Positions 8,638 through 16,611 of a stretch of 64,000 nucleotides of DNA are shown here, piece after piece. A model generated the notes under the pieces. That model was not told where the DNA came from and did not search any database. It saw nothing but the letters and a program-made list of their open reading frames with translations. A program made the translations under genes and the position numbers. The stretch lies in NCBI GenBank assembly GCA_016794585.1, contig JAEUJM010000002.1:1-64000 (forward strand). Direction: 5' to 3'. Position 1 is the first letter of the stretch, and the number at the start of each line of letters is the position of its first letter. This stretch comes from Acidimicrobiales bacterium (GTDB taxonomy: Bacteria > Actinomycetota > Acidimicrobiia > Acidimicrobiales > DATDAH01).

Positions 8638-9207
8638 GTGGACTTCGGGGACCTGGGTGAGCTGTTCGACGACAACGAGGGTCTCGGTGCCGTGCGCGAC
8701 GCCGCGGAGTGGGTGCTCGATCACCGGGCCGACCTCACCGAGCTGGTGCAGGCCCTGCCACGGGTGCTGGACCAGGTGGGGGACACCCTGCGGGCCGCCG
8801 GGGGTGGGGCCAGCGACGCCGCCGAGCTGTTGGCGGGCAAGGAGGGTGGCAGCGCGCAGACCCTCACCGCCGCCGCGGCAGCGGCCATCACCAGCAGCAC
8901 CCGCGAGCTCGCGGCCATCACCAAGGTGCTGGGAGACATCGGCGACAAGCTGGACGCCGTGCCGCTGATCGACGACGTGGCGTCGACCATCGGGGACGGG
9001 GTGGAACGGGTGGAGGCGATCGTGGCCCAACTCGACGACGTCGCCGACCAGCTCGGCGGCCTCGGCCGCCAGCTCGGGGCGACCGGCAAGGGCCTCGGCG
9101 TGGCGGGGGTCAACCTGGCCAAGGGCGGTGAGGCCCTCAACGGGTTCGCCTCGGGTACGTCGGGGGGCGCCGCCAAGCAGGGTCGGGCCTTGCCCAAGGG
9201 TCGCTAG
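8638..9207 (+). CDS. Hypothetical long-helical protein
   Basis: 189 residues, family not recognised. From about residue 15 to 150 it is a run of amphipathic heptads with Leu, Val and Ala at core positions (for example LDQVGDTLRAAGG and IVAQLDDVADQLGGLGRQL), suggesting an elongated coiled coil or a phasin-like or apolipoprotein-like helical bundle. The last 35 residues are Gly/Ala/Lys-rich and probably disordered. No signal peptide is present. The longer open frame upstream is a shadow of engB and the nitroreductase gene. Its stop codon is embedded in CTAG, shared with the convergent gene's stop. Confidence 0.7.
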   Translation: MDFGDLGELFDDNEGLGAVRDAAEWVLDHRADLTELVQALPRVLDQVGDTLRAAGGGASDAAELLAGKEGGSAQTLTAAAAAAITSSTRELAAITKVLGDIGDKLDAVPLIDDVASTIGDGVERVEAIVAQLDDVADQLGGLGRQLGATGKGLGVAGVNLAKGGEALNGFASGTSGGAAKQGRALPKGR

Positions 9208-10226
9208 CAGGCGCGCAGCGCCTCGACCGCCTCCGTGAACGCATCGTCGTGGGCGGGGTCATCGGGCACCTGGAGGAGCACGCCGTCGACGATGTCCGCG
9301 TATCGCTCGGCCACGGCGGACGCGAGTCGGCCGTACGGGGCGGAGACGACGACGGTGTCGAGCACCTCGTCCTCGACGGCGGCGGCCATGTCGTCCCAGC
9401 GGCCGGCGCGGGCGAGGCTCCGCAGAACGTCGCCGAGATCCGTCCACCCATGCAGCTCGAGGGTCCGGCGGTAGGCCGGGGTGCTGAACAGGAAGCCGAG
9501 CCGACGGCGGCGCTCCTCGCGGGACTGCGCCACGGCGGCGTCGTCGGGACCGGTGGCGACCATGCCGCCGGCCACGACGAGCGGCGCGCCGGGACCTCGA
9601 CCCCCGGCCCGGCGCCCCTCCTCCAGCGCGGGCAGGCAGGCCTCCGTGAGGTAGCGCCGGTCGGAGTTGGTGGGGTGGGTCACGAACCCGTCCGCGAGCT
9701 CGCCACCCAGCCGGCAGGAGCGGTCACCCACCCCACCGAGCCAGATCGGTGGCGCGGGGCCGTCGAGGGGGCCCGGGTTGAACTCGGGTTGCAGGCGGGT
9801 CAGGCGGTAGCGGGGCCCCTCGTGGTGGAGCGGGGCGTCTCCGGCGAAGGCGGCGAAGCAGGCCCGCACCGCGGCGACGTAGTCGGCCATGTGCTCGACC
9901 GGGTCGGTCCACGTGACGCCGAAGCGCTCCGCGACGTTGGCTTTGATCTGCGTCCCGAGCCCGAGGTCGAAGCGGCCGGGGCCGAGACGGGCGAGCGACC
10001 AGGACGTGAGCGCCACCTGCATGGGGCTGCGGGCGAAAGCGACCGCCAGCGAGGTGCGGACGACCAGCCGCTCGGTGTGCTCCAGGGCCAGCGCGCTGAC
10101 CACGAAGGCGTCGTTGACCATCTCGGCCACGTGAAGCGCGTCGAAGCCCAGACGCTCGACCCGTCGGGCGTGGTCGGCGACCGCCGACAACGGGAGGTGC
10201 GGGTCCATGCCGGCGGCGACGTGCAC
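9204..10226 (-). CDS. LLM-class F420-dependent oxidoreductase
   Basis: 340 residues of the luciferase-like monooxygenase TIM barrel. Members in actinobacteria normally use coenzyme F420 for hydride transfer. Visible family features are the N-terminal DHARRVERLGFDALHVAE, the non-prolyl segment SPMQVALTSWSLARLGPGRFDLGLG, and the AFAGDAPLHHEG segment. The closest subfamily by memory is the TIGR03617-type LLM. The start is GTG at 10226; an ATG six codons later is possible. It may form a transcription unit with the 53-residue ORF upstream, 57 bases away. Its stop shares CTAG with the convergent helical-protein gene. Confidence 0.87.
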   Translation of the reverse strand: MHVAAGMDPHLPLSAVADHARRVERLGFDALHVAEMVNDAFVVSALALEHTERLVVRTSLAVAFARSPMQVALTSWSLARLGPGRFDLGLGTQIKANVAERFGVTWTDPVEHMADYVAAVRACFAAFAGDAPLHHEGPRYRLTRLQPEFNPGPLDGPAPPIWLGGVGDRSCRLGGELADGFVTHPTNSDRRYLTEACLPALEEGRRAGGRGPGAPLVVAGGMVATGPDDAAVAQSREERRRRLGFLFSTPAYRRTLELHGWTDLGDVLRSLARAGRWDDMAAAVEDEVLDTVVVSAPYGRLASAVAERYADIVDGVLLQVPDDPAHDDAFTEAVEALRAC

Positions 10227-10283
10227 GTCGAGATCTTGACCGACGAAGCGGCCGCGAGCGGACCGGAGCGGGCGTCGAGCTCG

Positions 10284-10445
10284 TCAGGCCCGCTCGCCGG
10301 GTGCCCGGTCGGGCTCGTCCTCGGCGTCGGCCGTCGCTGCGGTGGTCGCCAACCACGGCGCCATGGGGTCGGGAGGGAGCGGGATCGGGTCGACGGGCCG
10401 CCGACCCGGGCCGTCGTCGCCCTCCGCCGGGGCGGGCTCGGTCAT
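10284..10445 (-). CDS. Small proline-rich protein (53 aa)
   Basis: An ATG-to-TGA ORF of 53 residues, rich in Pro, Asp, Glu and Ala, with one central segment (APWLATTAATA). It is not recognised and short enough to occur by chance. Supporting points are its own ATG, a TAGAAC box exactly six bases upstream (10452-10457) in the leaderless arrangement seen elsewhere, codon use with GC-rich third positions, and its place directly ahead of the LLM oxidoreductase. It could be a small leader or partner protein; no function can be assigned. Confidence 0.42.
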   Translation of the reverse strand: MTEPAPAEGDDGPGRRPVDPIPLPPDPMAPWLATTAATADAEDEPDRAPGERA

Positions 10446-10478
10446 GTGCCGGTTCTACGACGACGGGTGTGCGGGCGC

Positions 10479-10492
10479 ATCCGTAGCGCTAC
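10479..10492. promoter_or_regulatory. 14-bp motif ATCCGTAGCGCTAC, copy 1
   Basis: It contains the perfect palindrome CGTAGCGCTACG (10482-10493). The same 14 bp with one change occurs at 13322-13335, upstream of the LuxR-type regulator. Here it overlaps the regulator's stop codon and lies 21 bases upstream of the putative -10 box for the 53-aa ORF and LLM gene, the position of an operator or activator site. Confidence 0.4.
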
Positions 10493-13305
10493 GCATCCCG
10501 GAGGCGCAGCCGCTCGGCGGCCACGACCGCCAGCTGGACCCGGGACGAGAGGCCGAGCTTCGTGTAGACGTGGCTCAGGTGGCTCTCGACGGTCCGGCGT
10601 GAGCAGTGCAGCGCCGCGGCGATCTCGGCGTTGCTGAGCGACTCGGCCAGCAGGCTCACGACCTCGAGCTCGCGTGCGGTGAGTGACGCCCAACCGAAGG
10701 TGGCCGTCGACCGGACCGCCGCCGGGCCGGCGAGGCCCGGGACGCCGAAGGGGACCGCGCCGGCCCCTTCCAGCACCGGGAAGGCCTTCGCCCGAAGGGC
10801 ATCGGCCACTGGTTGTTGTCCGACCGCCTCGTGCACGTCGGCGGCCTCGGCCTGGAGGAGGGCGAGCTCCACCGGGCGGGCGTTCGCCTTGCGGGCGGCC
10901 AGGCGATCCAGCGCCTCTCGGTAGGCGGTGGGATCCCGGTCGGCCATCCCCCGGCAACGGGCGGTGACCATGGGCGCCGAGGAGTCGGGGGAGCGGGCGC
11001 TGATCTCCTCGAGGGCCCGCAGCACCCGGTCGACGCGGTCCCGCTCGCCGGCCCGCAGCGCCACGCGCACGACGTCCGGGGCGATGTCCCACACGTAGTA
11101 GTCGAGGCCTCGCTCCTCGAGGCCGTCCCAGAGCAGACCGATCGTCCCCAGAGCCGCACCCACCTGGCCCTGCCGTTCCGCCAGCAGCGCCGACACCCAG
11201 GCCACCTGGTCCAGGCCCTGTCCCCCCTCGGCGGCCCCGAGCTCGGCTTCGGCCAGCGCGCGGGCCGCCGCGTCCCGGTCGTCCCGGGCGACGGCCAATC
11301 TCGCCCGTACGCACCACAGCCAGACGTCGGCCACCGAGCCGCCCATGTCGTGGCTCTGCGACAGGCCGGCGTCCACCTCGGCCATCGCCTCGTCCCAGTC
11401 GCCGCGACGGTGGTGGGCGCGGGCACGCAGCAGGTGGCGGAGCGGGACGTCCCAGACGAGCCCGAGGCGCTCACCCAGCTCGGTCGCCCGCTCGATGGCC
11501 GTGCGGGCCTCGGCGTCGTGGTCCGCCCACAGGAGCACCTGCGCATAGAACACGTAGGGCACGTTTCGGTGCGCCTCGAGGCGACCGGAGGCGTCGGCCC
11601 GGGTGACGGCCTCCCGTCCGAGGGCGAGTCCCCCGGGGAGGTCGCCTTCGAGGGCGCGCACCCACGAGGTCACCGCCAGGACGAAGGTCTCCACGGCCAC
11701 GTCGCCGGCCGCCCTCGACGCCGACAGGGCCCGCGCCGCGGTCTCCGCGGCGGCGGTCAGGTCGCCGCCGAGCAGGTGTGCCAAGGCGGCGTCGGCGAGC
11801 GCGCCGGCCCGCTCCGGCGAGTCCGGCTCGGTCCCGTTGTCCAACTGGGCGGCAGCCTCGGACAGGCGCCCTTCGAGGAAGAGCGCCTGGCCCAGGAGGT
11901 AGCCGAGGGTGCCCCGCAACTCGTCGTCGACGCCGGCGTCGCGCAGGCAGGCCTCGGCGAGGGCGTGGCCATCGCGCTGGCGGCCCGAGAAGACGAGTGC
12001 CTCGGCGAGTCGGGCCTGCACCGCCGGCCGGCGGGCATCGTCGGGCGGGAGCAGCTCGATCGCCCGGGTGAGGAACCCGGCGGCCGTGGCCGGCGCGGTC
12101 ACCCGGACCTGGTGGGCGCCCTCGAGCAGCCAGGGGACGGCCTCCGCCCCGGCGCCGGCCGCACCCCGGTCGACCTGCGCGGCGATGTCGAACGCGTCAG
12201 CGTGGCGATCGGCCAGCGCCCGGGCGGCCTCGACGTGCAGGGTGGTGCGCACGGCCCCGGGCAACGACTGGTAGATGCCCTCCCACACGAGGTCGTGCAC
12301 GAAGGAGAGCCGATCGCCCGAGGGGTGCAGGATGCCGGCGGCGAGCGCCTCGTCGACGTCGGCGGCGACCGAGATCCCGCGTCGGCCGACGAGGTCGGCC
12401 ACCACGGCGAGCTCGAAGGTGCGGCCGAGCACCGACGCGGCCCGCAGGAGCTCGACCGTCTCGGGACGCAGGTGGTCGAGTCGGCGCAGCGCGGTGTCAC
12501 CGAGCGGGGAGCCGCCACGCCCTTCGGCCAACTCGATGGTGTCGCCGTCCTCGAAGAGCGCGCCTGCTGAGCTGTGCGCGGCGACGAGCTCGATGGCGAG
12601 GAAGGGGTTGCCGCCGGCGCGCCCCACCTCGGCGGCGAGTCGCGGTCCCGGGCGTCCCCCGGCGAGCGAGGCGACCACGTCGGCCAGGGCAGGGGCGGGG
12701 AGCGGGCCGACCTCCACCACGGTGGCGCCGAGGTCGTCGAGCGCCCGCAGTGCCGTCACCAGTGCCGGCGCCTGCGGGTGCCGGCGCGTTCCCACGGCGA
12801 GCAGCAACGGCACCGTGGCCGCCCGCTCCGCCAGGGCCACCACCACCCGCAACGTGTCCTCGTCGGCCCAGTGGAGGTCGTCGAGGACGAGGGCGACCGG
12901 GCGACGGGCCGTCGCCGCGTCGACGAGGCCGAGCACGGTGTCGAGCACGCGGAACCGGACCTCGCCGGCGAGGGGCAGTCCGGAGTGATCGAGCTCGTCC
13001 TGCCCGGAGAGGATCCGACCGATGCGGGCCGCGTCGGGATCGTCGGCCTCGGGATGCAGGCCGAGCAACTGGGTCAGCGGGCCGAAGGGCCGTGCCTGGG
13101 CCATCTCGTCGCCACGGCCGCTGTGCACGTCGAAGCCCGCCGCGTCGGCGCGTCGGGCCAGGTCGGCCAGGAGTGCGCTCTTGCCGATGCCGGGGTCGCC
13201 CCGCACGACGACGACGCGGCCTCGTCCGGCGCCGGCGTCCTCCACGGCGGCGGTGAGCAGCGCCACCTGCTCGTCCCGGCCGACGAGGGTGCTGGTGTCC
13301 GCCAC
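10489..13305 (-). CDS. Large ATP-binding LuxR-family transcriptional regulator (LAL/STAND type)
   Basis: 938 residues from GTG 13305. The N-terminal ATPase module has Walker A GDPGIGKS at 36-43 and Walker B ALVLDDLHWAD around 135. The middle, roughly residues 390-850, is Ala/Leu-rich and made of TPR-like helical pairs. The C-terminal 65 residues form a GerE/LuxR HTH: LTARELEVVSLLAE, NAEIAAALHCSRRTVESHL. LAL regulators act as ligand- or sugar-responsive activators. A TAGGCT box seven bases before the GTG supports this start over the ATG at 13383. A motif repeated downstream lies next to that box, so autoregulation and control of the LLM gene are plausible but unproven. Confidence 0.9.
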   Translation of the reverse strand: MADTSTLVGRDEQVALLTAAVEDAGAGRGRVVVVRGDPGIGKSALLADLARRADAAGFDVHSGRGDEMAQARPFGPLTQLLGLHPEADDPDAARIGRILSGQDELDHSGLPLAGEVRFRVLDTVLGLVDAATARRPVALVLDDLHWADEDTLRVVVALAERAATVPLLLAVGTRRHPQAPALVTALRALDDLGATVVEVGPLPAPALADVVASLAGGRPGPRLAAEVGRAGGNPFLAIELVAAHSSAGALFEDGDTIELAEGRGGSPLGDTALRRLDHLRPETVELLRAASVLGRTFELAVVADLVGRRGISVAADVDEALAAGILHPSGDRLSFVHDLVWEGIYQSLPGAVRTTLHVEAARALADRHADAFDIAAQVDRGAAGAGAEAVPWLLEGAHQVRVTAPATAAGFLTRAIELLPPDDARRPAVQARLAEALVFSGRQRDGHALAEACLRDAGVDDELRGTLGYLLGQALFLEGRLSEAAAQLDNGTEPDSPERAGALADAALAHLLGGDLTAAAETAARALSASRAAGDVAVETFVLAVTSWVRALEGDLPGGLALGREAVTRADASGRLEAHRNVPYVFYAQVLLWADHDAEARTAIERATELGERLGLVWDVPLRHLLRARAHHRRGDWDEAMAEVDAGLSQSHDMGGSVADVWLWCVRARLAVARDDRDAAARALAEAELGAAEGGQGLDQVAWVSALLAERQGQVGAALGTIGLLWDGLEERGLDYYVWDIAPDVVRVALRAGERDRVDRVLRALEEISARSPDSSAPMVTARCRGMADRDPTAYREALDRLAARKANARPVELALLQAEAADVHEAVGQQPVADALRAKAFPVLEGAGAVPFGVPGLAGPAAVRSTATFGWASLTARELEVVSLLAESLSNAEIAAALHCSRRTVESHLSHVYTKLGLSSRVQLAVVAAERLRLRDA

Positions 13306-13312
13306 CCGGTGG

Positions 13313-13335
13313 AGCCTAGAGATCCGTAGTGCTAC
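13313..13335 (-). promoter_or_regulatory. Promoter of the LuxR-type regulator with motif copy 2
   Basis: On the minus strand TAGGCT (13313-13318) is seven bases before the GTG at 13305. Directly upstream is the second copy of the 14-bp motif (13322-13335, ATCCGTAGTGCTAC on the plus strand), covering the spacer and -35 region. The divergent propeller gene starts 39 bases further on. Confidence 0.45.
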
Positions 13336-13373
13336 TGATGCGGCTCGACTGGCCCTCGTGCGACGGTCCCCCG

Positions 13374-15098
13374 ATGCGTCCACGAACCCGCCGCCAGATC
13401 GCGGCCACCGCCCTGCTCGCCGTCACCGCATCGGTGGTCGGCATCTTCCTCGGAACGACGGCGGTCGGAGCCGAGCCCCAGGTGCCCGCCGACGGCAGGG
13501 TGTCCGTGGACTCGAACGAGGGTCAGGCCGACGACACGGTCAACGCCGCGGCCACCAGCACCTCGCCCGACATCTCGGCCGACGGTCGGTTCGTGGTCTT
13601 CACCTCGCGGGCGGCTGACCTCGTGGCCGGGGACACCAACGAGACCGAGGACGTGTACTTGCGGGATCGACTCCTCGGCACCACCGAGCGCATCAGCGTG
13701 GACAGCGCGGAGGTCGGGGCCAACGGCGCATCGACGTCACCGGCAATCTCCGACGACGGTCGCCTCGTGGTGTTCCACAGCCTCGCGAGCAACCTCGTCG
13801 CCTCCGACACGAACGGGGCGTTCGACATCTTCCTGCGGGATCGTCAGGCGGGCACCACCGTGAAGCTCAGCAGCGGGTTCCAGATCTTCATCAACCCGCA
13901 CGCCAACGGGAGCTCGACGAACGCCGACATCTCCGGCAACGGGACCGTGGTCGCCTTCGAGTCCGACGCCTCCAACATCATCAGCGGTGACGGCAACGGC
14001 GTGCGCGACATCTTCGTGCGCACCCTCGCCACGGGCACCGTCGTGCGCGCCAGCGTCGCCAACGACGAGAGCGAGTCCAACGCCAACTCCTTCGGCGCCG
14101 CCCTCGACCAGGACGGCGACGTCGTCGCCTTCCAGAGCGACGCCTCGGACCTCATCGGGGTCAACGACACCAACGCGGTGCGCGACGTCTACGCCCGTCG
14201 CCTCGCGACGGGAACCACGTTCCGGGTGAGCGTGGACTCGAACAACGACCAGGCCCTCCAGCCGTCGTTCGTGCCCTCGGTGAGCGATGACGGGCTGTCG
14301 TTCGCGTTCGAGACCGATGCCGACCTCGTGCCCGCGGACGACAACGGCCTGCGCGACGTGTACGTGCGCAAGCCGTCGGCCAACCAATTGACCTACGCGA
14401 GCATGGACACCGGTGGTGGTGCCGGCAACGGGCTCAGCAGCGCCGCGGTCATCTCGGGCGACGCCACCCGGGTCGCCTTCGACAGCGAAGCCAGCGATCT
14501 CGTCGCCGCCGACGCCAACGGTGCCGGCCAGGACGTTTTCGTACGGACGCTGACGGGCTCGCCCGGGACGGTGCTGTACAGCGCCCGCCCCGGCACCGTG
14601 GTCGAGGGAGGCTCCGAGCAGCCGGTGATCGCCGACAACGGGATCGTGGCCTTCGACAGCACCGCGACCAACCTGGTGGCCAACGACACGAATGGCCGCT
14701 TCGACGTCTTCGTGGCCGGCGAGGTGTGCGACGGACGCGTCGTCGACGTCGACCTGAACCAGGGGGACGTGCCCACGGCCAACGCCGACGTGATCCTCGG
14801 GACGCCGGGCGCGGACACGGTGGATGGCCTGGCCGGCGCCGACCGCTTCTGCGGCGGCAACGGCGATGACGTCTTCCGCGGTGGTCTCGGGGCCGACCGG
14901 GCCTTCGGCGGCCAGGGCTCGGACAAGCTGAGCGGCGACGACGGCAAAGACGTGCTCGAGGGCAACGGTGGCAACGACATCCTCAAGGGCGGCGCGGGGA
15001 ACGACGCCATGAAGGGCGGCACGGGCCTCGACACCTGCAAGGGCCAGACGGGCACGGACACCGCATCCACCTGTGAGACCCGCGTCGGCATCCCCTGA
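13374..15098 (+). CDS. Secreted seven-repeat beta-propeller with C-terminal RTX calcium-binding repeats
   Basis: 574 residues. An Arg-rich n-region and a hydrophobic core end at AVGA, a Sec signal with probable cleavage near residue 33. Seven PD40/TolB-like repeats follow, each with the pattern F-x-S-x-A-x-x-L-V followed by D-x-N-x-x-x-D and then VF/VY. The repeated acidic loop resembles the calcium loops of integrin-type propellers. After a short cysteine-containing linker come about five RTX nonapeptide-like repeats (GGNGDDVF, GGQGSDKL, GNGGNDIL, GGAGNDAM). It is probably an extracellular, calcium-stabilised adhesive or scaffold protein. The frame upstream of 13374 has an earlier ATG, but the signal peptide fixes this start. 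A strong hairpin follows the stop. Confidence 0.85.
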   Translation: MRPRTRRQIAATALLAVTASVVGIFLGTTAVGAEPQVPADGRVSVDSNEGQADDTVNAAATSTSPDISADGRFVVFTSRAADLVAGDTNETEDVYLRDRLLGTTERISVDSAEVGANGASTSPAISDDGRLVVFHSLASNLVASDTNGAFDIFLRDRQAGTTVKLSSGFQIFINPHANGSSTNADISGNGTVVAFESDASNIISGDGNGVRDIFVRTLATGTVVRASVANDESESNANSFGAALDQDGDVVAFQSDASDLIGVNDTNAVRDVYARRLATGTTFRVSVDSNNDQALQPSFVPSVSDDGLSFAFETDADLVPADDNGLRDVYVRKPSANQLTYASMDTGGGAGNGLSSAAVISGDATRVAFDSEASDLVAADANGAGQDVFVRTLTGSPGTVLYSARPGTVVEGGSEQPVIADNGIVAFDSTATNLVANDTNGRFDVFVAGEVCDGRVVDVDLNQGDVPTANADVILGTPGADTVDGLAGADRFCGGNGDDVFRGGLGADRAFGGQGSDKLSGDDGKDVLEGNGGNDILKGGAGNDAMKGGTGLDTCKGQTGTDTASTCETRVGIP

Positions 15099-15118
15099 TC
15101 GGACCGATCCCGTACGCC

Positions 15119-15164
15119 GGCGAGGCCCGGGCGGGAGGCCCGGGCCCGTGGTCCGGGCCTCGCC
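15119..15164 (+). terminator. Strong GC hairpin after the propeller gene
   Basis: GGCGAGGCCCGG (15119-15130) pairs perfectly with CCGGGCCTCGCC (15153-15164). The 22-base loop contains a smaller GGCCCGGGCC palindrome. It starts 20 bases after the stop codon. No T-run follows. Confidence 0.65.
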
Positions 15165-15181
15165 GCGTCCCCGGACCCGAG

Positions 15182-15187
15182 TAGCGT
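15182..15187 (+). promoter_or_regulatory. -10 box TAGCGT for the CNB gene
   Basis: TAGCGT lies 51 bases before the ATG at 15239, which here has its own purine-rich ribosome-binding site (AAGGGGG). Between them CGTTCGACCC is duplicated head to tail (15201-15210 and 15211-15220), a possible operator or leader repeat. Confidence 0.4.
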
Positions 15188-15238
15188 CTCCTCGACCACC
15201 CGTTCGACCCCGTTCGACCCGTCCGCCAAGGGGGCACC

Positions 15239-15655
15239 ATGCGCCGAGCACCGATCGACGAGCGTCTCACGGCCATCCCGCTGTTCCAGCACCTCACCGA
15301 CAAGCAGCTGTCGACGGTGGCGAGCCTGGCCACGGTCCTCGACATCGGCGCAGGGCGCGAGCTCATCCGTGAGGGCCAGGTGGGACGTGAGTTCTTCCTC
15401 GTCGTCGACGGGGAGGCCGAGGTGACCCGCGCCGGTGAGCACGTGGCCACCCTCGGGCCGGGCACGTTCTTCGGGGAGACGGCGCTGCTGCTCGACCAGC
15501 CCCGCAACGCCACCGTGGTCGCCACGACCGACATGGTGGTCGAGGTCATCGAGCGCCGGGACTTCAAAGGGCTCCTCGACGAGTACCCCGACCTCTACGC
15601 GCCGTTGCTGGCCGCCACCGCGCAGCAGCTCGACGAGGGCTCCGGGGCGACCTGA
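15239..15655 (+). CDS. Free-standing cyclic-nucleotide-binding domain protein
   Basis: 138 residues, essentially one cNMP-binding domain with no DNA-binding or enzymatic domain. The fold markers are FQHLTDKQL, an FFLVVDGEAEV strand pair, and an intact phosphate-binding cassette (FFGETALLLDQPRNAT) with the conserved Glu and Arg that hold the cyclic phosphate. It should therefore bind cAMP or cGMP. Standing alone it may act as a sensor or buffering partner for another protein. It is preceded by a TAGCGT box and a good Shine-Dalgarno, and ends in a short-repeat array before the convergent transglutaminase gene. Compare the CNB-like subunit at 59892, whose cassette is degenerate. Confidence 0.88.
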   Translation: MRRAPIDERLTAIPLFQHLTDKQLSTVASLATVLDIGAGRELIREGQVGREFFLVVDGEAEVTRAGEHVATLGPGTFFGETALLLDQPRNATVVATTDMVVEVIERRDFKGLLDEYPDLYAPLLAATAQQLDEGSGAT

Positions 15656-15662
15656 CCGCCGA

Positions 15663-15718
15663 CGCTCAGGCGCTCAGGCGCTCAGGCGCTCAGGCGGTCA
15701 GGCGGTCAGGCGGTCAGT
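15663..15718. repeat. 8-bp tandem repeat, seven units
   Basis: CGCTCAGG is repeated four times (15663-15694), followed by CGGTCAGG twice and CGGTCAGT once, with no gaps. It fills the space between two convergent genes and runs into the last codons of the transglutaminase gene: its TGA (minus strand, 15706-15708) is inside a repeat unit. Copy-number change would alter the transglutaminase C-terminus. Confidence 0.85.
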
Positions 15719-16611
15719 ACCGGATCGCCATCGGGGACGGGGGTCACGTCCACGGAGACCGTCAGTTCGTGTGACTCGCTCTCGGTGAAGATCACCCCCT
15801 TCAACGGGGGCACGTCGCTGTAGTCGCGGCCCCAGGCCACGGTGACGTACCGGTCGTCCACGAACTGGTCGTTGGTCGGGTCGAGGTCGATCCAGCCGAG
15901 GCCGGTCACGAAGACACCGACCCATGCGTGCGAGACGTCCGCGCCCTGCAACCGCGCCATGCCCGGCGGTGGCTCCGTCTCGAGGTAGCCGCTCACGTAC
16001 CGGGCGGAGAGCCCGAGCGCGCGGAGCCCGGTGATGGTGAGGTGGGCGAAGTCCTGGCACACCCCGGCGCGTCGGGCGAGGAGCTCGTCGACGGTGGTGT
16101 CGACGTCGGTCGATCCCGGCTGGTACTCGAAGTCACTGCGGATGCGGGCGGTCAGGTCGGCCAGGGCCTCGACGAGCGATCGCCCCGGTGGGAACGACCC
16201 GGCCACGTACGCCGCCGCGTCCGGCGAGGGTGCTGCGGCCGGCGACGGAAGGGTGAACTGGCGGGCGTCGAGCGCATCCGGGTCCTCCGCGGTGCGCAGC
16301 CCGTCGCGGACCTCCTCCCACCGGAGTCCACCCGCGGGCCCCAGCAGGACCTGGCGACCCCGGATGTCGACGATGCTGGTGGCCGTGACCACGAGCTCGG
16401 TGTGCGGCTCGAGCACGGCGTAGTGGGCCACCCGGTTACCGAAGAAATCTCGGCGGACGCGGTACTCCTCGGGGAACGGGTCGACCGACAAGGTGGTCGA
16501 GTAGCACTGCTGCCCCGTGAGCTCCCGCGGGTGGAGACGGGCCTCGCCGTAGGTCGAGAAGACCTCCCGCGCGTAGCGGTACTCGGTGCGGTGCACGACC
16601 TTGAAGGTCAT
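15706..16611 (-). CDS. Transglutaminase-like protease/ligase (bacterial N-terminal domain type)
   Basis: 301 residues. The first 80 form the beta-rich bacterial transglutaminase N-terminal domain (starting FKVVHRTEYRY). The papain-like core follows with the catalytic triad visible: Cys in AGVCQDFAH, His in DVSHAWVGVF and Asp in WIDLDPTND. Such proteins hydrolyse or form isopeptide bonds and regularly accompany circularly permuted ATP-grasp and alpha-E proteins. The ATG overlaps the upstream gene's TGA (ATGA at 16608-16611), so expression is coupled to the ATP-grasp/alpha-E fusion. No signal peptide, so it is probably cytoplasmic. Its last codons lie in the 8-bp repeat. Confidence 0.9.
   Translation of the reverse strand: MTFKVVHRTEYRYAREVFSTYGEARLHPRELTGQQCYSTTLSVDPFPEEYRVRRDFFGNRVAHYAVLEPHTELVVTATSIVDIRGRQVLLGPAGGLRWEEVRDGLRTAEDPDALDARQFTLPSPAAAPSPDAAAYVAGSFPPGRSLVEALADLTARIRSDFEYQPGSTDVDTTVDELLARRAGVCQDFAHLTITGLRALGLSARYVSGYLETEPPPGMARLQGADVSHAWVGVFVTGLGWIDLDPTNDQFVDDRYVTVAWGRDYSDVPPLKGVIFTESESHELTVSVDVTPVPDGDPVLTA

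Noticed and set aside
10813-12570. 585-codon ORF on the plus strand
   Set aside because: Antisense to the LuxR-type regulator, no recognisable motif and low-complexity composition.
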